Translations under genes and position numbers: made by a program | Notes under the pieces: model-generated | Told to the model about the DNA's origin: nothing | Seen by the model: only the letters and a program-made list of their open reading frames with translations | Databases searched by the model: none | Origin: Mesorhizobium mediterraneum | GTDB taxonomy: Bacteria > Pseudomonadota > Alphaproteobacteria > Rhizobiales > Rhizobiaceae | Direction: 5' to 3' | DNA length: 64,000 nucleotides | Assembly (NCBI RefSeq): GCF_002284565.1 | Contig: NZ_NPKI01000009.1 | Span: 95,165-159,164, forward strand | Part shown: positions 46,033 through 55,757 of the stretch, in pieces | How positions within the stretch are numbered: position 1 is the stretch's first letter | Layout of the letters: the number at the start of each line of letters is the position of its first letter

Positions 46033-49000
46033 GCCGCCACCCCCAGCGCCTGGGCCTCGGCGATCAGTGTGGCGAGATCGTCATCGATGGAATTGCGCAG
46101 CGGATGCCAGAGACCGCGCCGCCGTGCCGACAGCAAACGCTCGGCGATGACCTTCGCCGCCGCCGGATTCTCGCGCAGGATGAACGCCCGGACAATGGGG
46201 TCGCCGAGATAGGCGTCGTGCACGGCCTCGATCAGCGCGCCCGGTATGGCATAGGTGGTCTCGGCAAAGCCGACGAGACGGTCGACCGTCTCGGCGAATT
46301 CCGAGGCACCGCGCGGCCCGTGCCGCATCTGGCCGGCAATGAAGCGCGGGTTGACCGCGCGCGCCCGCACGACCCGTGACACGGCTTCTCCAACCGAGCG
46401 CGGCTTCGGCTTTTGCGGATCGGTGGTGTCGAGCACGATGACATCGGCGTTCTTGCCGAGTGCGGCTAGCGCCGCCGAAAAACCGCCGATGAAGGCGACG
46501 TCGGCGGAGCCTTCGAGGATGTCGCGGCCGGGGTCGTCTCCGGTATGGACGAGAAGGTCCGCCTCGGCGATACGATCCTCGAAGGCGCCGGGCGCCGAAA
46601 TCCCTTCGCCCTCTGCGCCGCCATAGGCATGCGAGGTGGCGTCGAGGTAGGCGCGGCCGATTTCTTCGCGCGCGGCCCAGTCGCCGCTCGACAGCAAATC
46701 CTCGACGCCGGCGCCGTAGGTGCCGGGCGAGGTGCCGAAAATGCGTGGGCTGATCTTCCCGTCTGCGCGGGTCCTTGCGGCGAGCGGGTTCTCCGACGCG
46801 TCCTCGTCGCGGGTAGCGACGGCGTTGGCGGCAGCGTCGATCAACGCGATCTGGGTCGGGAACATGTCGCGGAACAGGCCCGATATGCGCCAGGTGACGT
46901 CGACGCGTGGCCGGCCAAGCGTGGCCGGCGGCAGCACCTCGATGCCGGTGACGCGACCGGTGGCGGAATCCCATTGCGGCCGGCAGCCCATCAGCGCCAG
47001 GCCTTGCGCGATCTCCTCGCCGCCGGTGCGCAGCGAGGCCGAGCCCCAGAGATCGATGACCAGCGAGCGCGGCCAGTCGCCATGCGATTGCATGTAGCTG
47101 CGCAGGACCTCGTCGGAGGCCGCCCTGCCGAGATCGAAGGATGTCGGCGTCGGCATGGTGCGTGGATCGGCGGTGAACAGATTACGGCCGGTCGGCAGCA
47201 CATCGCGCCGGCCACGCGCGGGTGCACCGGCCGGACCGGCCGCGACATGGCGGCCATCGAGGGCCGCGAGGAGTGCGGCCTTCTCGGCCGCCGCACTCTG
47301 TTCACGCTGCGGATCGGCCTCGTCCTCGGCTGAGCGGCCAAAGATGTGAAGGCCGTCCTTGATGGCGAAATCCTTGAGGTCGCAGAGCCAAGCGTCGATG
47401 CGGCGCAGCGCTTCGTCGGGCGCGTCGGTTTTGGCAACGCCGGCCTCGGAAGCAAGGCCGGTCTTTTGCGCGGTTTCGACGATCAACTTCGCCAGGCGAT
47501 CGCGGCGGCGGCGGTCGAGCCCGTCGGCCTGGGCATATTCGTCGACCAGCCGCTCAAGCTGGTGTTGGCTCTCATCGAGCCCGGCGCCGGTCAGCGGCGG
47601 CGGCAAATGGCCGAGGGTGACGGCGGCAATGCGCCGCTTGGCCTGTGCTGCCTCTCCCGGGTTGGAAACGATGAAGGGATAGATAACGGGCAGGGGACCG
47701 GTGACGATCTCAGGAAAACAGGTTTCGCTGAGCGCAACGGTCTTGCCGGGCAGCCATTCCAGCGTGCCATGGGCGCCGACATGGACGAGGGCATGGATAC
47801 CGAGCGATTTGCGCAGCCAGAGACCGAAGGCGATCAGCGCATGGCGCGGCGGCAATGTCGGGTCGTGATAGTCGGCGCGGCGATCGGCAGAACGCCCGCG
47901 ATCGGGGGCGAGGGCTACAGTGATGTTGCCGAAGGTGGCGGCGCGGAAGGGGAATTTGGCGACGGTCAGTTGTGGACGTTGGCGATCCTTCACGCCCCCC
48001 TCTGTCCTGCCGGACATCTCCCCCACTTGGGGGGAGATCGGCAGCTTTGCTGTCCCGCCTCTTTCTGAAATGTTGGTCGTGGGTGAGACTGTCGGAGAAG
48101 GGGCAATTTCCCCCCAAGTGGGGGAGATGTCCGGCAGGACAGAGGGGGGCAACGTAGAGGGTCGACGTTGAGATTCGGCCGGTACCGGATCGGTTGCCGG
48201 TTGACCCCAAGCCGCCTCTACAGCCTTTCGCGCTTCTGCAGGCAATTCCGTGGAGAAGGCCAGATAGTCCTCCAGCCCCAACCCTTCGCCACCGCGCTCC
48301 AACTCATCCAGCAACTCACGCGGGGTTTGCGGAATCCCTTCAACGGCATAGCCCTGTTCGCTCAGGTCATGCAGCATCGCCAGCACGCTGGACGGCACGT
48401 CGAGGCCGACGGCGTAGCCGGTGCGGCCGGGGGCGCTCGGATAGTCGGGAATCAGGATGGCGAGCTTGCGCTGTCCGCGCGGCGTCTGCTGCAGGCGGAT
48501 GAAGGCTTCGACACGGTTCGCCACCTGCGCCACGCGGTCCGGCTCCGGCCGGTTGGCGAAGGCGCGAAAAGCCAGTGCCGGGTCGGTTTCGCTTTCGCCC
48601 TTGAAGGAAATGGCGCCGGCGAGGATGCGGCCGTCGAGCTCGGGCAGCACGACATGCATGGCTAGGTCGGCGGGGGCGAGGCCGCGCTGGTTGTTTTGCC
48701 AGATGTCACGGCGTGTCGTTGCGACGATGACCTGGAACACCGGCACGCCAGCGCGGTCGAACAGGGTCTCGACGCTGGGCTCGGCACCGGAGGCGAAGGC
48801 CGTGGTGGTGATGATGGCGGCAGGCTTCAGCGTCGACAGCGTGGTTTCGACAAAGGCGAGCGATGCCGGGTCCTTGAGGCTCGAGACGAAGATGGGGACG
48901 GGGGCCATGCTGCGCTGCCGCAGGGCTTCAAAAAGGGCGTCGATCGGCGCCACATCGGCGGCGAGCAGCATCGAACGGTAGAACAGGATGGGGATGATGG

Positions 49001-49724
49001 GCGCGCCGTCTCCCTCCCCCTCGAGGGGAGGGTGGCCCGCAGGGCCGGGTGGGGTCGTTGCGGCAGTGCTCGACGTTTTTTTCTGTTGGCGCGCGTCAGA
49101 GGCGACCCCACCCCCGGCCTGCGGCCGGACCCTCCCCTCGAGGGGGAGGGGGACATCGCGCTCGACGACCCCCAGTCCCGGTTGATAGTAGCCGGCTTTT
49201 GGCACGCTGACAGGTTCAGCGACCGCCACACCTGATCCGGCGAGACTTGCCAGCCGATGCACCAGCGCCGTCATATTTGCGGGGCCGCCTTCGCGGAAAT
49301 AGTCGAGCAGGCCGTCGAGTTCTTCGCGCGGCAGCGTCGAGCATTCGATCAGCCGCAGATCCTCGTCGCGGCATTCGCCGGGCAGCAGCGCCAGTTTTAT
49401 GCCACGCGCGCGGGCGGTCGAGGCGAGCTGGTCGCAGCCGTAGCGCCACCAGTCGTAACCGCCGAGGATACGAACCAAAATAACCTTCGCGTGGCGGGCG
49501 ACGCTGTCGATCCAGAGATCGACGGACATCGGATGGCGCAGATCGCGTAGAGCCGCCAGCCGCATCGACGGCAGGCGATCCGCGTCCGCCTTCCACGCCG
49601 CCGCCAAGCCGGCCAGATCGCTGTCGGTGAAGGACAGCGCCACGATATCCGCAGGCGTCTGCCTGAGATCGACAGGCTCGGCGAGATCGTCGAGCGAGGC
49701 GGATGTTGTGGTGAGGATGTGCAT
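46029..49724 (-). CDS. cobN: Cobaltochelatase subunit CobN, with two palindromic-repeat inserts
   Basis: 1,231 aa. Large subunit of the aerobic ATP-dependent cobalt chelatase, which inserts Co2+ into hydrogenobyrinate a,c-diamide with CobS/CobT-type AAA partners not encoded here. Conserved segments: PVPIFVSSLKDPASLAFVET, LAFRAFANRPEPDRVAQVAN, GLDVPSSVLAMLHDLSEQGY, RAATFGNITVALAPDRGRSA, HVGAHGTLEWLPGK and the C-terminal YGAGVEDLLSSGDWAAREEI. Residues about 190-238 and 525-577 derive from two different palindromic repeats, and the frame is uninterrupted. Preceded by cobW (18-bp gap). Confidence 0.94.
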   Translation of the reverse strand: MHILTTTSASLDDLAEPVDLRQTPADIVALSFTDSDLAGLAAAWKADADRLPSMRLAALRDLRHPMSVDLWIDSVARHAKVILVRILGGYDWWRYGCDQLASTARARGIKLALLPGECRDEDLRLIECSTLPREELDGLLDYFREGGPANMTALVHRLASLAGSGVAVAEPVSVPKAGYYQPGLGVVERDVPLPLEGRVRPQAGGGVASDARQQKKTSSTAATTPPGPAGHPPLEGEGDGAPIIPILFYRSMLLAADVAPIDALFEALRQRSMAPVPIFVSSLKDPASLAFVETTLSTLKPAAIITTTAFASGAEPSVETLFDRAGVPVFQVIVATTRRDIWQNNQRGLAPADLAMHVVLPELDGRILAGAISFKGESETDPALAFRAFANRPEPDRVAQVANRVEAFIRLQQTPRGQRKLAILIPDYPSAPGRTGYAVGLDVPSSVLAMLHDLSEQGYAVEGIPQTPRELLDELERGGEGLGLEDYLAFSTELPAEARKAVEAAWGQPATDPVPAESQRRPSTLPPSVLPDISPTWGEIAPSPTVSPTTNISERGGTAKLPISPQVGEMSGRTEGGVKDRQRPQLTVAKFPFRAATFGNITVALAPDRGRSADRRADYHDPTLPPRHALIAFGLWLRKSLGIHALVHVGAHGTLEWLPGKTVALSETCFPEIVTGPLPVIYPFIVSNPGEAAQAKRRIAAVTLGHLPPPLTGAGLDESQHQLERLVDEYAQADGLDRRRRDRLAKLIVETAQKTGLASEAGVAKTDAPDEALRRIDAWLCDLKDFAIKDGLHIFGRSAEDEADPQREQSAAAEKAALLAALDGRHVAAGPAGAPARGRRDVLPTGRNLFTADPRTMPTPTSFDLGRAASDEVLRSYMQSHGDWPRSLVIDLWGSASLRTGGEEIAQGLALMGCRPQWDSATGRVTGIEVLPPATLGRPRVDVTWRISGLFRDMFPTQIALIDAAANAVATRDEDASENPLAARTRADGKISPRIFGTSPGTYGAGVEDLLSSGDWAAREEIGRAYLDATSHAYGGAEGEGISAPGAFEDRIAEADLLVHTGDDPGRDILEGSADVAFIGGFSAALAALGKNADVIVLDTTDPQKPKPRSVGEAVSRVVRARAVNPRFIAGQMRHGPRGASEFAETVDRLVGFAETTYAIPGALIEAVHDAYLGDPIVRAFILRENPAAAKVIAERLLSARRRGLWHPLRNSIDDDLATLIAEAQALGVAA
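47994..48150. repeat. Palindromic repeat inside cobN (family 1)
   Basis: Perfect 42-nt inverted arms 47994-48035 and 48109-48150, separated by 73 nt. The arms are nearly identical to those of the element in cobG. In the cobN frame it encodes SVLPDISPTWGEI near one arm and ISPQVGEMSGRTEGG near the other, joined by a Ser/Thr/Pro-rich centre. Its centre is oriented opposite to the one in cobG. Confidence 0.95.
49009..49153. repeat. Palindromic repeat inside cobN (family 2)
   Basis: Imperfect inverted arms about 49009-49057 and 49103-49153, each containing CCCCTCGAGGGG and a GGCCCGCAGGGCC-like inner palindrome. The coding strand reads PLPLEGRVRPQAGGGVASDA on one side and PPGPAGHPPLEGEGDG on the other. 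It differs in sequence from family 1. Confidence 0.93.
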
Positions 49725-49742
49725 CGCGGCTCGTGCCTGAGG

Positions 49743-50780
49743 TCAGCCGGCGAGGATACGCTCGATTGCCGGGCGGTTCAGCCCTTTCAGGCCGATGACG
49801 ACGAGGCGCGAGCGGCGGTCGTCGTCGGCGGTCCAGGCGCGGTCGTAATAGTGATTGACGCGCGGACCGACGGCCTGCAGCAACAGCCGCATCGGCTTGC
49901 CGCCAACCTCGACAAACCCTTTCACGCGCAGCACGTTTTCTTCCTCCGCCGCGGTGGCGACGCGCAAAGCCAGCTCATCGGGATTGGCGATCGACGGAAT
50001 GTCGATGACGAACGAGTCGAAATCGTCGTGCTCGTGGTCAAGCTCGTCGTCGTGGTGGGTCTTGCGGTTCTCGATGTCGTCCTCGACGGCAAGGCCGAGG
50101 CCGAGCAGCACAGACGGATCGACCTTGCCCTGCGAGGTCGGCACGATCTTGACGGCGCGCGCGGTGTGCTCGCCGATGATGGCATTGGCGCGGGCCGAGC
50201 CGGCGGCGTCCATCAGGTCGCTCTTCGACAATATGATCAGGTCGGCGCAAGCCAGCTGGTCCTCGAACACCTCCTCGACCGGATCGTCGTGGTCGAGCGT
50301 CTCGTCCTGCGCGCGCTGCGCCTGCAGGGCGTCCATGTCGTTGGCAACGCGGCCATCAGCCAGCGCCGGTCCGTCGACGACGGCGATGACGCCGTCGACC
50401 GTCACCCGGCTCTTGACCGTCGGCCACTGGAAGGCCTGGACCAGCGGCTTGGGCAGAGCGAGGCCGGAGGTTTCGATCAGGATATGGTCGACCCTCGGCG
50501 TCAGCGACAGGATCTGATCGAGCGCCGGGACGAAATCATCGGCGACGGTGCAGCAGATGCAGCCATTGGCCAGCTCGACGATGTTTTCCTCGGGGCAGGT
50601 GTCGATGCCGCAGCCTTTGAGGATCTCGCCGTCGATGCCGATGTCGCCGAACTCGTTGACTATGATGGCCAGCCGCTTGCCCCCGGCGTTTTCGAGCAGA
50701 TGGCGGATCAGCGTCGTCTTGCCGGCGCCGAGGAAGCCGGTGACGACGGTGCAGGGCACGCGGGAGACGGAAGCGGTCAT
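49743..50780 (-). CDS. cobW: CobW-type GTPase / metallochaperone
   Basis: 345 aa from the ATG at 50780, which overlaps the DUF1636 stop (ATGA). G3E-family GTPase: P-loop VTGFLGAGKTTLIRHLL at residues 11-27, the metal-binding GCICCTVADDF near residue 74, ILIETSGLALPKPL and ILSKSDLMDAAGS. A His/Asp-rich loop (HHDDELDHEHDDFDS) near residue 250 could bind extra metal. CobW is thought to deliver Co2+ to the CobN chelatase, consistent with cobN following by 18 bp. Confidence 0.94.
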   Translation of the reverse strand: MTASVSRVPCTVVTGFLGAGKTTLIRHLLENAGGKRLAIIVNEFGDIGIDGEILKGCGIDTCPEENIVELANGCICCTVADDFVPALDQILSLTPRVDHILIETSGLALPKPLVQAFQWPTVKSRVTVDGVIAVVDGPALADGRVANDMDALQAQRAQDETLDHDDPVEEVFEDQLACADLIILSKSDLMDAAGSARANAIIGEHTARAVKIVPTSQGKVDPSVLLGLGLAVEDDIENRKTHHDDELDHEHDDFDSFVIDIPSIANPDELALRVATAAEEENVLRVKGFVEVGGKPMRLLLQAVGPRVNHYYDRAWTADDDRRSRLVVIGLKGLNRPAIERILAG

Positions 50781-51211
50781 ATCTGGTCCTTCAAAAGGTC
50801 GAGGGGAGGGACGCGGGCGACGAGGCCGCGCTTCAGGCAATCGGGGCGGCCGCGCCATGGAATGAGGCCGTCGGTCGAGGTGGCGAAGAGCTTTGCGCCA
50901 GCGACGAGATCGGCGCCGCTTGTCGCGGTCAGGTCGCCGAAGACATAGCTCCAGCAGCCGTCGCGCAGGATCGCGGCGCTCAGCCGGCGCTTGCAGTTGC
51001 CGAGGCATTCGACGGTGCGGATGCGGATATTTTCGCCTGAAGCGGCGCGGCGCGTGTCTTCAGCAAGCAGTTCGCCGGCGCGGGGATGGCCATCGGAGCC
51101 GGTCTCATTGCGGCAGGAGGCGCAGATGATCACGGTAACGCCGGCCAAGGCATCACAATCGCCGGACAATACGCCCGCTGTCTCAGCCGAAAAACTGCTG
51201 TCGCGTTCCAA
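50777..51211 (-). CDS. DUF1636-family metal-binding protein
   Basis: 144 aa. Cysteine pattern CASC near residue 30 and CLGNC near residue 69, with TVIICASCRNETGSDGHPRA and RIRTVECLGNCKRRLSAAIL. The spacing is similar to thioredoxin-like [2Fe-2S] ferredoxins. DUF1636 proteins recur next to cobW/cobN in B12 operons but have no assigned biochemical role. It is the first gene after the B12 riboswitch and is translationally coupled to cobW. An accessory function in cobalt delivery or an electron-transfer step is plausible but unproven. Confidence 0.82.
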   Translation of the reverse strand: MERDSSFSAETAGVLSGDCDALAGVTVIICASCRNETGSDGHPRAGELLAEDTRRAASGENIRIRTVECLGNCKRRLSAAILRDGCWSYVFGDLTATSGADLVAGAKLFATSTDGLIPWRGRPDCLKRGLVARVPPLDLLKDQI

Positions 51212-51259
51212 ATCAGGCTCCTTGCCCGGAAAACCCGCCAGGCGATCGGATTCTTATGT

Positions 51260-51445
51260 CCTAGACGGCAGGTCTCCTGGCTCGCGGGTCATCGCCTTGG
51301 TGCCGCCTTCCCGGGACCGTCCCAGTGGTTTTCGGCCTTGGCTCGTCGCTTACAGTTGCGGGGACAGCCGCGGATTTGAAATCGGAATTTCGCACCGCAT
51401 TCCCTCTTGGCTCCTCCCTTTGCCGAGAGGAGACCGTCTGGACCG
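51260..51445 (-). promoter_or_regulatory. Cobalamin (B12) riboswitch
   Basis: On the minus strand the order is AATGCGGTGCGAAATTCC, GCGGCTGTCCCCGCAACTGT, GCCAAGGCCGAAAACCACTG (variant arm), GGGAAGGCGG, then GATGACCCGCGAGCCAGGAG followed by ACCTGCC (the B12 box). All hallmark blocks of the AdoCbl-class aptamer are present. It precedes DUF1636-cobW-cobN and probably represses the operon when adenosylcobalamin is plentiful. About 50 nt separate the B12 box from the DUF1636 start. Confidence 0.95.
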
Positions 51446-51482
51446 GATTTAGGCTTGTGGAGGCAGTCGTGTCAACGCACGT

Positions 51483-52682
51483 CTACGAGGCGGCAATGTC
51501 GGCAAGGGGTTGGCCCAGGTCACCCGCAGGCGTCACCTCGATGCGTTCCAGGCCGAGCCAGCCCTGCATCAGCTTCAACTCCTCGAACAATTCATCGGCA
51601 GTTTGCGTCGGCGCGCCGGGCTCGGCATAGGCGGCATGGACGCGCAGCACGCCGGCGGGGCGGTCGGCCTTGAGGTCGAGGCGCGCCACGATCCTTTCGC
51701 CGAGCAGGAACGGCAGCACATAATAGCCGTATTGGCGCTTTTCGGCAGGGGTGTAGATCTCGATGCGATAGCGGAAGTCGAACAGCCTTTCCGTACGCGA
51801 CCGCTCGAAGACGACCGGATCGAACGGGGCGAGCAGTGCGCGTGCCTCGATCTTGCGCGGAAAACGGGCTTCCTTGTGAAGATAGGCTGGTTTGTCCCAG
51901 CCTTCGACGCGAACCGGCAAAAGATCACCTGCCTCGACCAACTCCTCGATGCGGCCTTTGATGTCGGCCGGAGAAAGTCGGAAATAGTCGCGCAGGTCGC
52001 CCGCTGTCGCGACGCCGTGGGCGCGGGCGGAGATGCGCAGCAATTCGCGATGCGCATCCTCAGGGGAGGGCACCGGCAAGCTGAGTATTGCCGGCGGCAG
52101 CACCCGTTCCGGCAGATCATAAAGCCGCTCGAAGCCACGACGTGATGCCGTGGTGATGCGGCCGGCCCAGAACAGCCATTCAAAAGCGTGCTTGGCGTCG
52201 CTCCAGCCCCACCAGCCGCCGTTTCCCTTTTGGCCTTCGAGAGCCGATGCGGCGATCGGGCCGCGCGATACGACCTCGCGGTAAATGTCTTCAATGTAAG
52301 TGGTGCGTTCGCGCCCCCACTTGGCCAGCCCTTTATACATTTCCTCGCCGCGCTCGGCCCGTTCCATGCGCCAGCGCATCAGCGGATAGGTTTCGACCGG
52401 TAGAAAAGAGGCTTCATGCGCCCAGTATTCGAAGACCGTGCGCTTGCGCGTCACGGCGGCGTTGTCGAGCAGCGCAAGCGGGTAGGGGCCAAGCCGCGAA
52501 TAGAGCGGCATATAGTGGGCACGCACCACTGCGCTGACGGAATCGATCTGCAGCAGGCCGGTGCGGGCAAGGACGCGGGCCAGATGGCGGCGATTGGGCG
52601 TGCCGTTCGGCCTGACATCGGTAAAGCCCTGTGCGGCAAGCGCGATGCGCCGGGCCATGGCGAGCGAGATTTTTTCCTTCAT
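51483..52682 (-). CDS. Winged-helix YcaQ/AlkZ-like protein
   Basis: 399 aa from the ATG at 52682 (a TTG at 52712 in the same frame is less likely). It matches the HTH_42/YcaQ group: LARVLARTGLLQIDSVSAVV near residue 37, YWAHEASFLPVETYPLMRWR near residue 85, LLAPFDPVVFERSRTERLFD near residue 280, and YGYYVLPFLLGERIVARLDL near residue 317. E. coli YcaQ and Streptomyces AlkZ unhook DNA interstrand crosslinks as glycosylases; the QxD in the LLQIDSV segment is the region of the catalytic motif. Function here is inferred. Monocistronic, 335 bp from divergent nuoA. Confidence 0.87.
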   Translation of the reverse strand: MKEKISLAMARRIALAAQGFTDVRPNGTPNRRHLARVLARTGLLQIDSVSAVVRAHYMPLYSRLGPYPLALLDNAAVTRKRTVFEYWAHEASFLPVETYPLMRWRMERAERGEEMYKGLAKWGRERTTYIEDIYREVVSRGPIAASALEGQKGNGGWWGWSDAKHAFEWLFWAGRITTASRRGFERLYDLPERVLPPAILSLPVPSPEDAHRELLRISARAHGVATAGDLRDYFRLSPADIKGRIEELVEAGDLLPVRVEGWDKPAYLHKEARFPRKIEARALLAPFDPVVFERSRTERLFDFRYRIEIYTPAEKRQYGYYVLPFLLGERIVARLDLKADRPAGVLRVHAAYAEPGAPTQTADELFEELKLMQGWLGLERIEVTPAGDLGQPLADIAAS

Positions 52683-53017
52683 GCAGACGGCACTCTGTTG
52701 GCGTTCGACCAAAGGTTGGGGCGATGATTCCGCGCCATGCTAGCAGGGTTTTGGCGGCATCTATGTCAGGAGAGAAAAGTGGAGTAAAAAGTGAAGGAAA
52801 TCAAACAGGAGCAGATCGGACCAGTTTATCCGGATATGCCGTCCAGCACCGTGTTTTGAACAAGGTTTGACTTGCTTCGCCGAAAGGCCTGCGCTAACCC
52901 TCGCCGCGTTGCAGCATAGAGCCCCCTAAAACGGTTCAGTGGTTAAACTGTCACGCTTCCGCAAGTGGGTCCGGTGCTGTAATCAGAGTGGATTGGCCGC
53001 CAACGGAAAGCCGCAGC
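52683..53017 (+). other. nuo operon upstream region
   Basis: 335 bp between the YcaQ-like gene and nuoA. TTGACT at 52867-52872 is a candidate -35, but the sequence 17 bp later is only a weak -10. The nuo promoter must lie here, as nuoA is the first gene. No gene, repeat or riboswitch was seen. Confidence 0.35.
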
Positions 53018-53951
<934 letters not shown>

Positions 53952-53955
<4 letters not shown>

Positions 53956-54566
53956 GCGGGATGATGAGCCTGTCGTTGAACGAACTCTCGACCTATCTCG
54001 GCGAGAAGCTGAGCGGCCGGATCGGCAATGCGGTGTTTGCCTATGGCGAACTCACCATCTCTGTCGAGCCGCATGATCTGATCGAGGTGGTGACCTTCCT
54101 GCGCGACGATAAAAACTGCCAGTTCATCTCGATCATCGACGTGTGCGGCGCCGATTATCCGTCGCGGGCCAAGCGCTTCGACGTCGTCTACCACTTGCTG
54201 TCGCCGAAGCAGAATATTCGCATCCGCATCAAGGTCCAGGCCGACGAGGAAACCGTGGTGCCGTCGATCACCGGCGTTTATCCCGGCGCCGACTGGTTCG
54301 AGCGCGAAACCTACGATCTCTATGGCGTGCTGTTTTCGGGCCATCCCGATCTCAGGCGGATTCTGACCGATTACGGCTTCGAGGGTCATCCGCTGCGCAA
54401 GGATTTCCCGCTGACCGGCTTCGTCGAGGTGCGTTATGACGACGAAGCCAAGCGGGTCATCTACGAGCCAGTCGAGCTCAAGCAGGAATTCCGTAATTTC
54501 GATTTTCTGTCTCCATGGGAAGGTACGGATTACGTGCTTCCGGGAGATGAGAAGGCAAAGCAGTAA
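53952..54566 (+). CDS. nuoC: NADH-quinone oxidoreductase subunit C
   Basis: 204 aa starting at GTG overlapping the nuoB stop; ATG codons at 53961 and 53964 are alternatives in the same frame. The conserved region [20 protein letters not shown], then [20 protein letters not shown], defines the 30-kDa subunit of the peripheral arm. Separate from nuoD, unlike the E. coli nuoCD fusion. Confidence 0.96.
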
Positions 54567-55757
54567 ATGGCTGAAACCTCCGTTCGCAACTTCAACATCA
54601 ATTTCGGCCCGCAACATCCTGCGGCGCATGGCGTTTTGCGCCTCGTGCTGGAGCTCGATGGCGAAGTCGTCGATCGCGTCGATCCGCATATCGGGTTGTT
54701 GCATCGCGGCACTGAAAAGCTGATCGAAGCCAAAACCTACCTGCAGGCCGTGCCTTATCTCGACCGGCTCGACTATTGCGCGCCGATGAACCAGGAGCAT
54801 GCCTTCGCGCTTGCCGCCGAGCGTCTGCTTGGCATCGAGGTGCCGAAGCGCGGCCAGCTGATCCGCGTGCTCTATTGCGAGATCGGCCGCATCATGTCGC
54901 ACATTCTCAATGTGACGACGCAGGCGATGGATGTCGGTGCGCTGACGCCGCCCCTGTGGGGCTTCGTCGAGCGCGAAAAGCTGATGGTGTTCTATGAGCG
55001 GGCCAGCGGCTCGCGCATGCATGCGGCCTATTTCCGGCCCGGCGGCGTCCACCAGGACCTGCCGCAGAAGCTGGTCGAAGATATCGGCAAGTGGATCGAT
55101 CCGTTCCTGAAATCGCTCGACGATCTCGACGCACTGCTGACCGGCAACCGCATCTTCAAGCAGCGCAATGTCGACATCGGCACCGTTTCGCTGGCCGATG
55201 CCTGGGCCTGGGGCTTTTCCGGCGTCATGGTGCGCGGATCCGGCGTCGCCTGGGATCTGCGCAAGTCGCAGCCCTATGAATGCTATGCCGAGATGGATTT
55301 TGACATTCCGATCGGCAAGAACGGCGACTGCTACGATCGTTACCTCGTGCGCATGGAAGAGATGCGCCAGTCGGCGAAAATCATGCGCCAGTGCGTCGAC
55401 TTGCTGCTCGGCAAGGAAGGCACAGGGCCGGTGTCGAACCTCGACGGCAAGGTGGTGCCGCCGAAGCGTGCGGCGATGAAGCGCTCGATGGAAGCGCTGA
55501 TCCATCACTTCAAGCTCTACACCGAAGGCTACCGGGTGCCGGCGGGCGAGGTCTATGCGGCGGTCGAAGCGCCGAAGGGCGAGTTCGGCGTCTATCTCGT
55601 CTCGGACGGCACCAACAAGCCCTATCGCTGCAAGCTGCGCGCGCCCGGCTTCGCGCATCTGCAAGCCATGGACTTTTTGTGCCGTGGCCACATGCTGGCC
55701 GACGTCACCGCCGTCCTCGGCTCCCTCGACATCGTGTTTGGTGAGGTCGATCGATAA
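54567..55757 (+). CDS. nuoD: NADH-quinone oxidoreductase subunit D
   Basis: 396 aa, starting directly after the nuoC stop. The 49-kDa subunit forms the quinone pocket with Nuo[21 protein letters not shown] near residue 12 and the [20 protein letters not shown] segment. C-terminal [20 protein letters not shown] is canonical. Length is normal. Confidence 0.97.
   Translation: MAETSVRNFNINFGPQHPAAHGVLRLVLELDGEVVDRVDPHIGLLHRGTEKLIEAKTYLQAVPYLDRLDYCAPMNQEHAFALAAERLLGIEVPKRGQLIRVLYCEIGRIMSHILNVTTQAMDVGALTPPLWGFVEREKLMVFYERASGSRMHAAYFRPGGVHQDLPQKLVEDIGKWIDPFLKSLDDLDALLTGNRIFKQRNVDIGTVSLADAWAWGFSGVMVRGSGVAWDLRKSQPYECYAEMDFDIPIGKNGDCYDRYLVRMEEMRQSAKIMRQCVDLLLGKEGTGPVSNLDGKVVPPKRAAMKRSMEALIHHFKLYTEGYRVPAGEVYAAVEAPKGEFGVYLVSDGTNKPYRCKLRAPGFAHLQAMDFLCRGHMLADVTAVLGSLDIVFGEVDR

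Noticed and set aside
47920..48171. Plus-strand ORF reading ISPTWGEI...ISPQVGEM
   Set aside because: It is the reverse reading of the palindromic element inside cobN, not an independent gene; it is discussed as part of the repeat finding.
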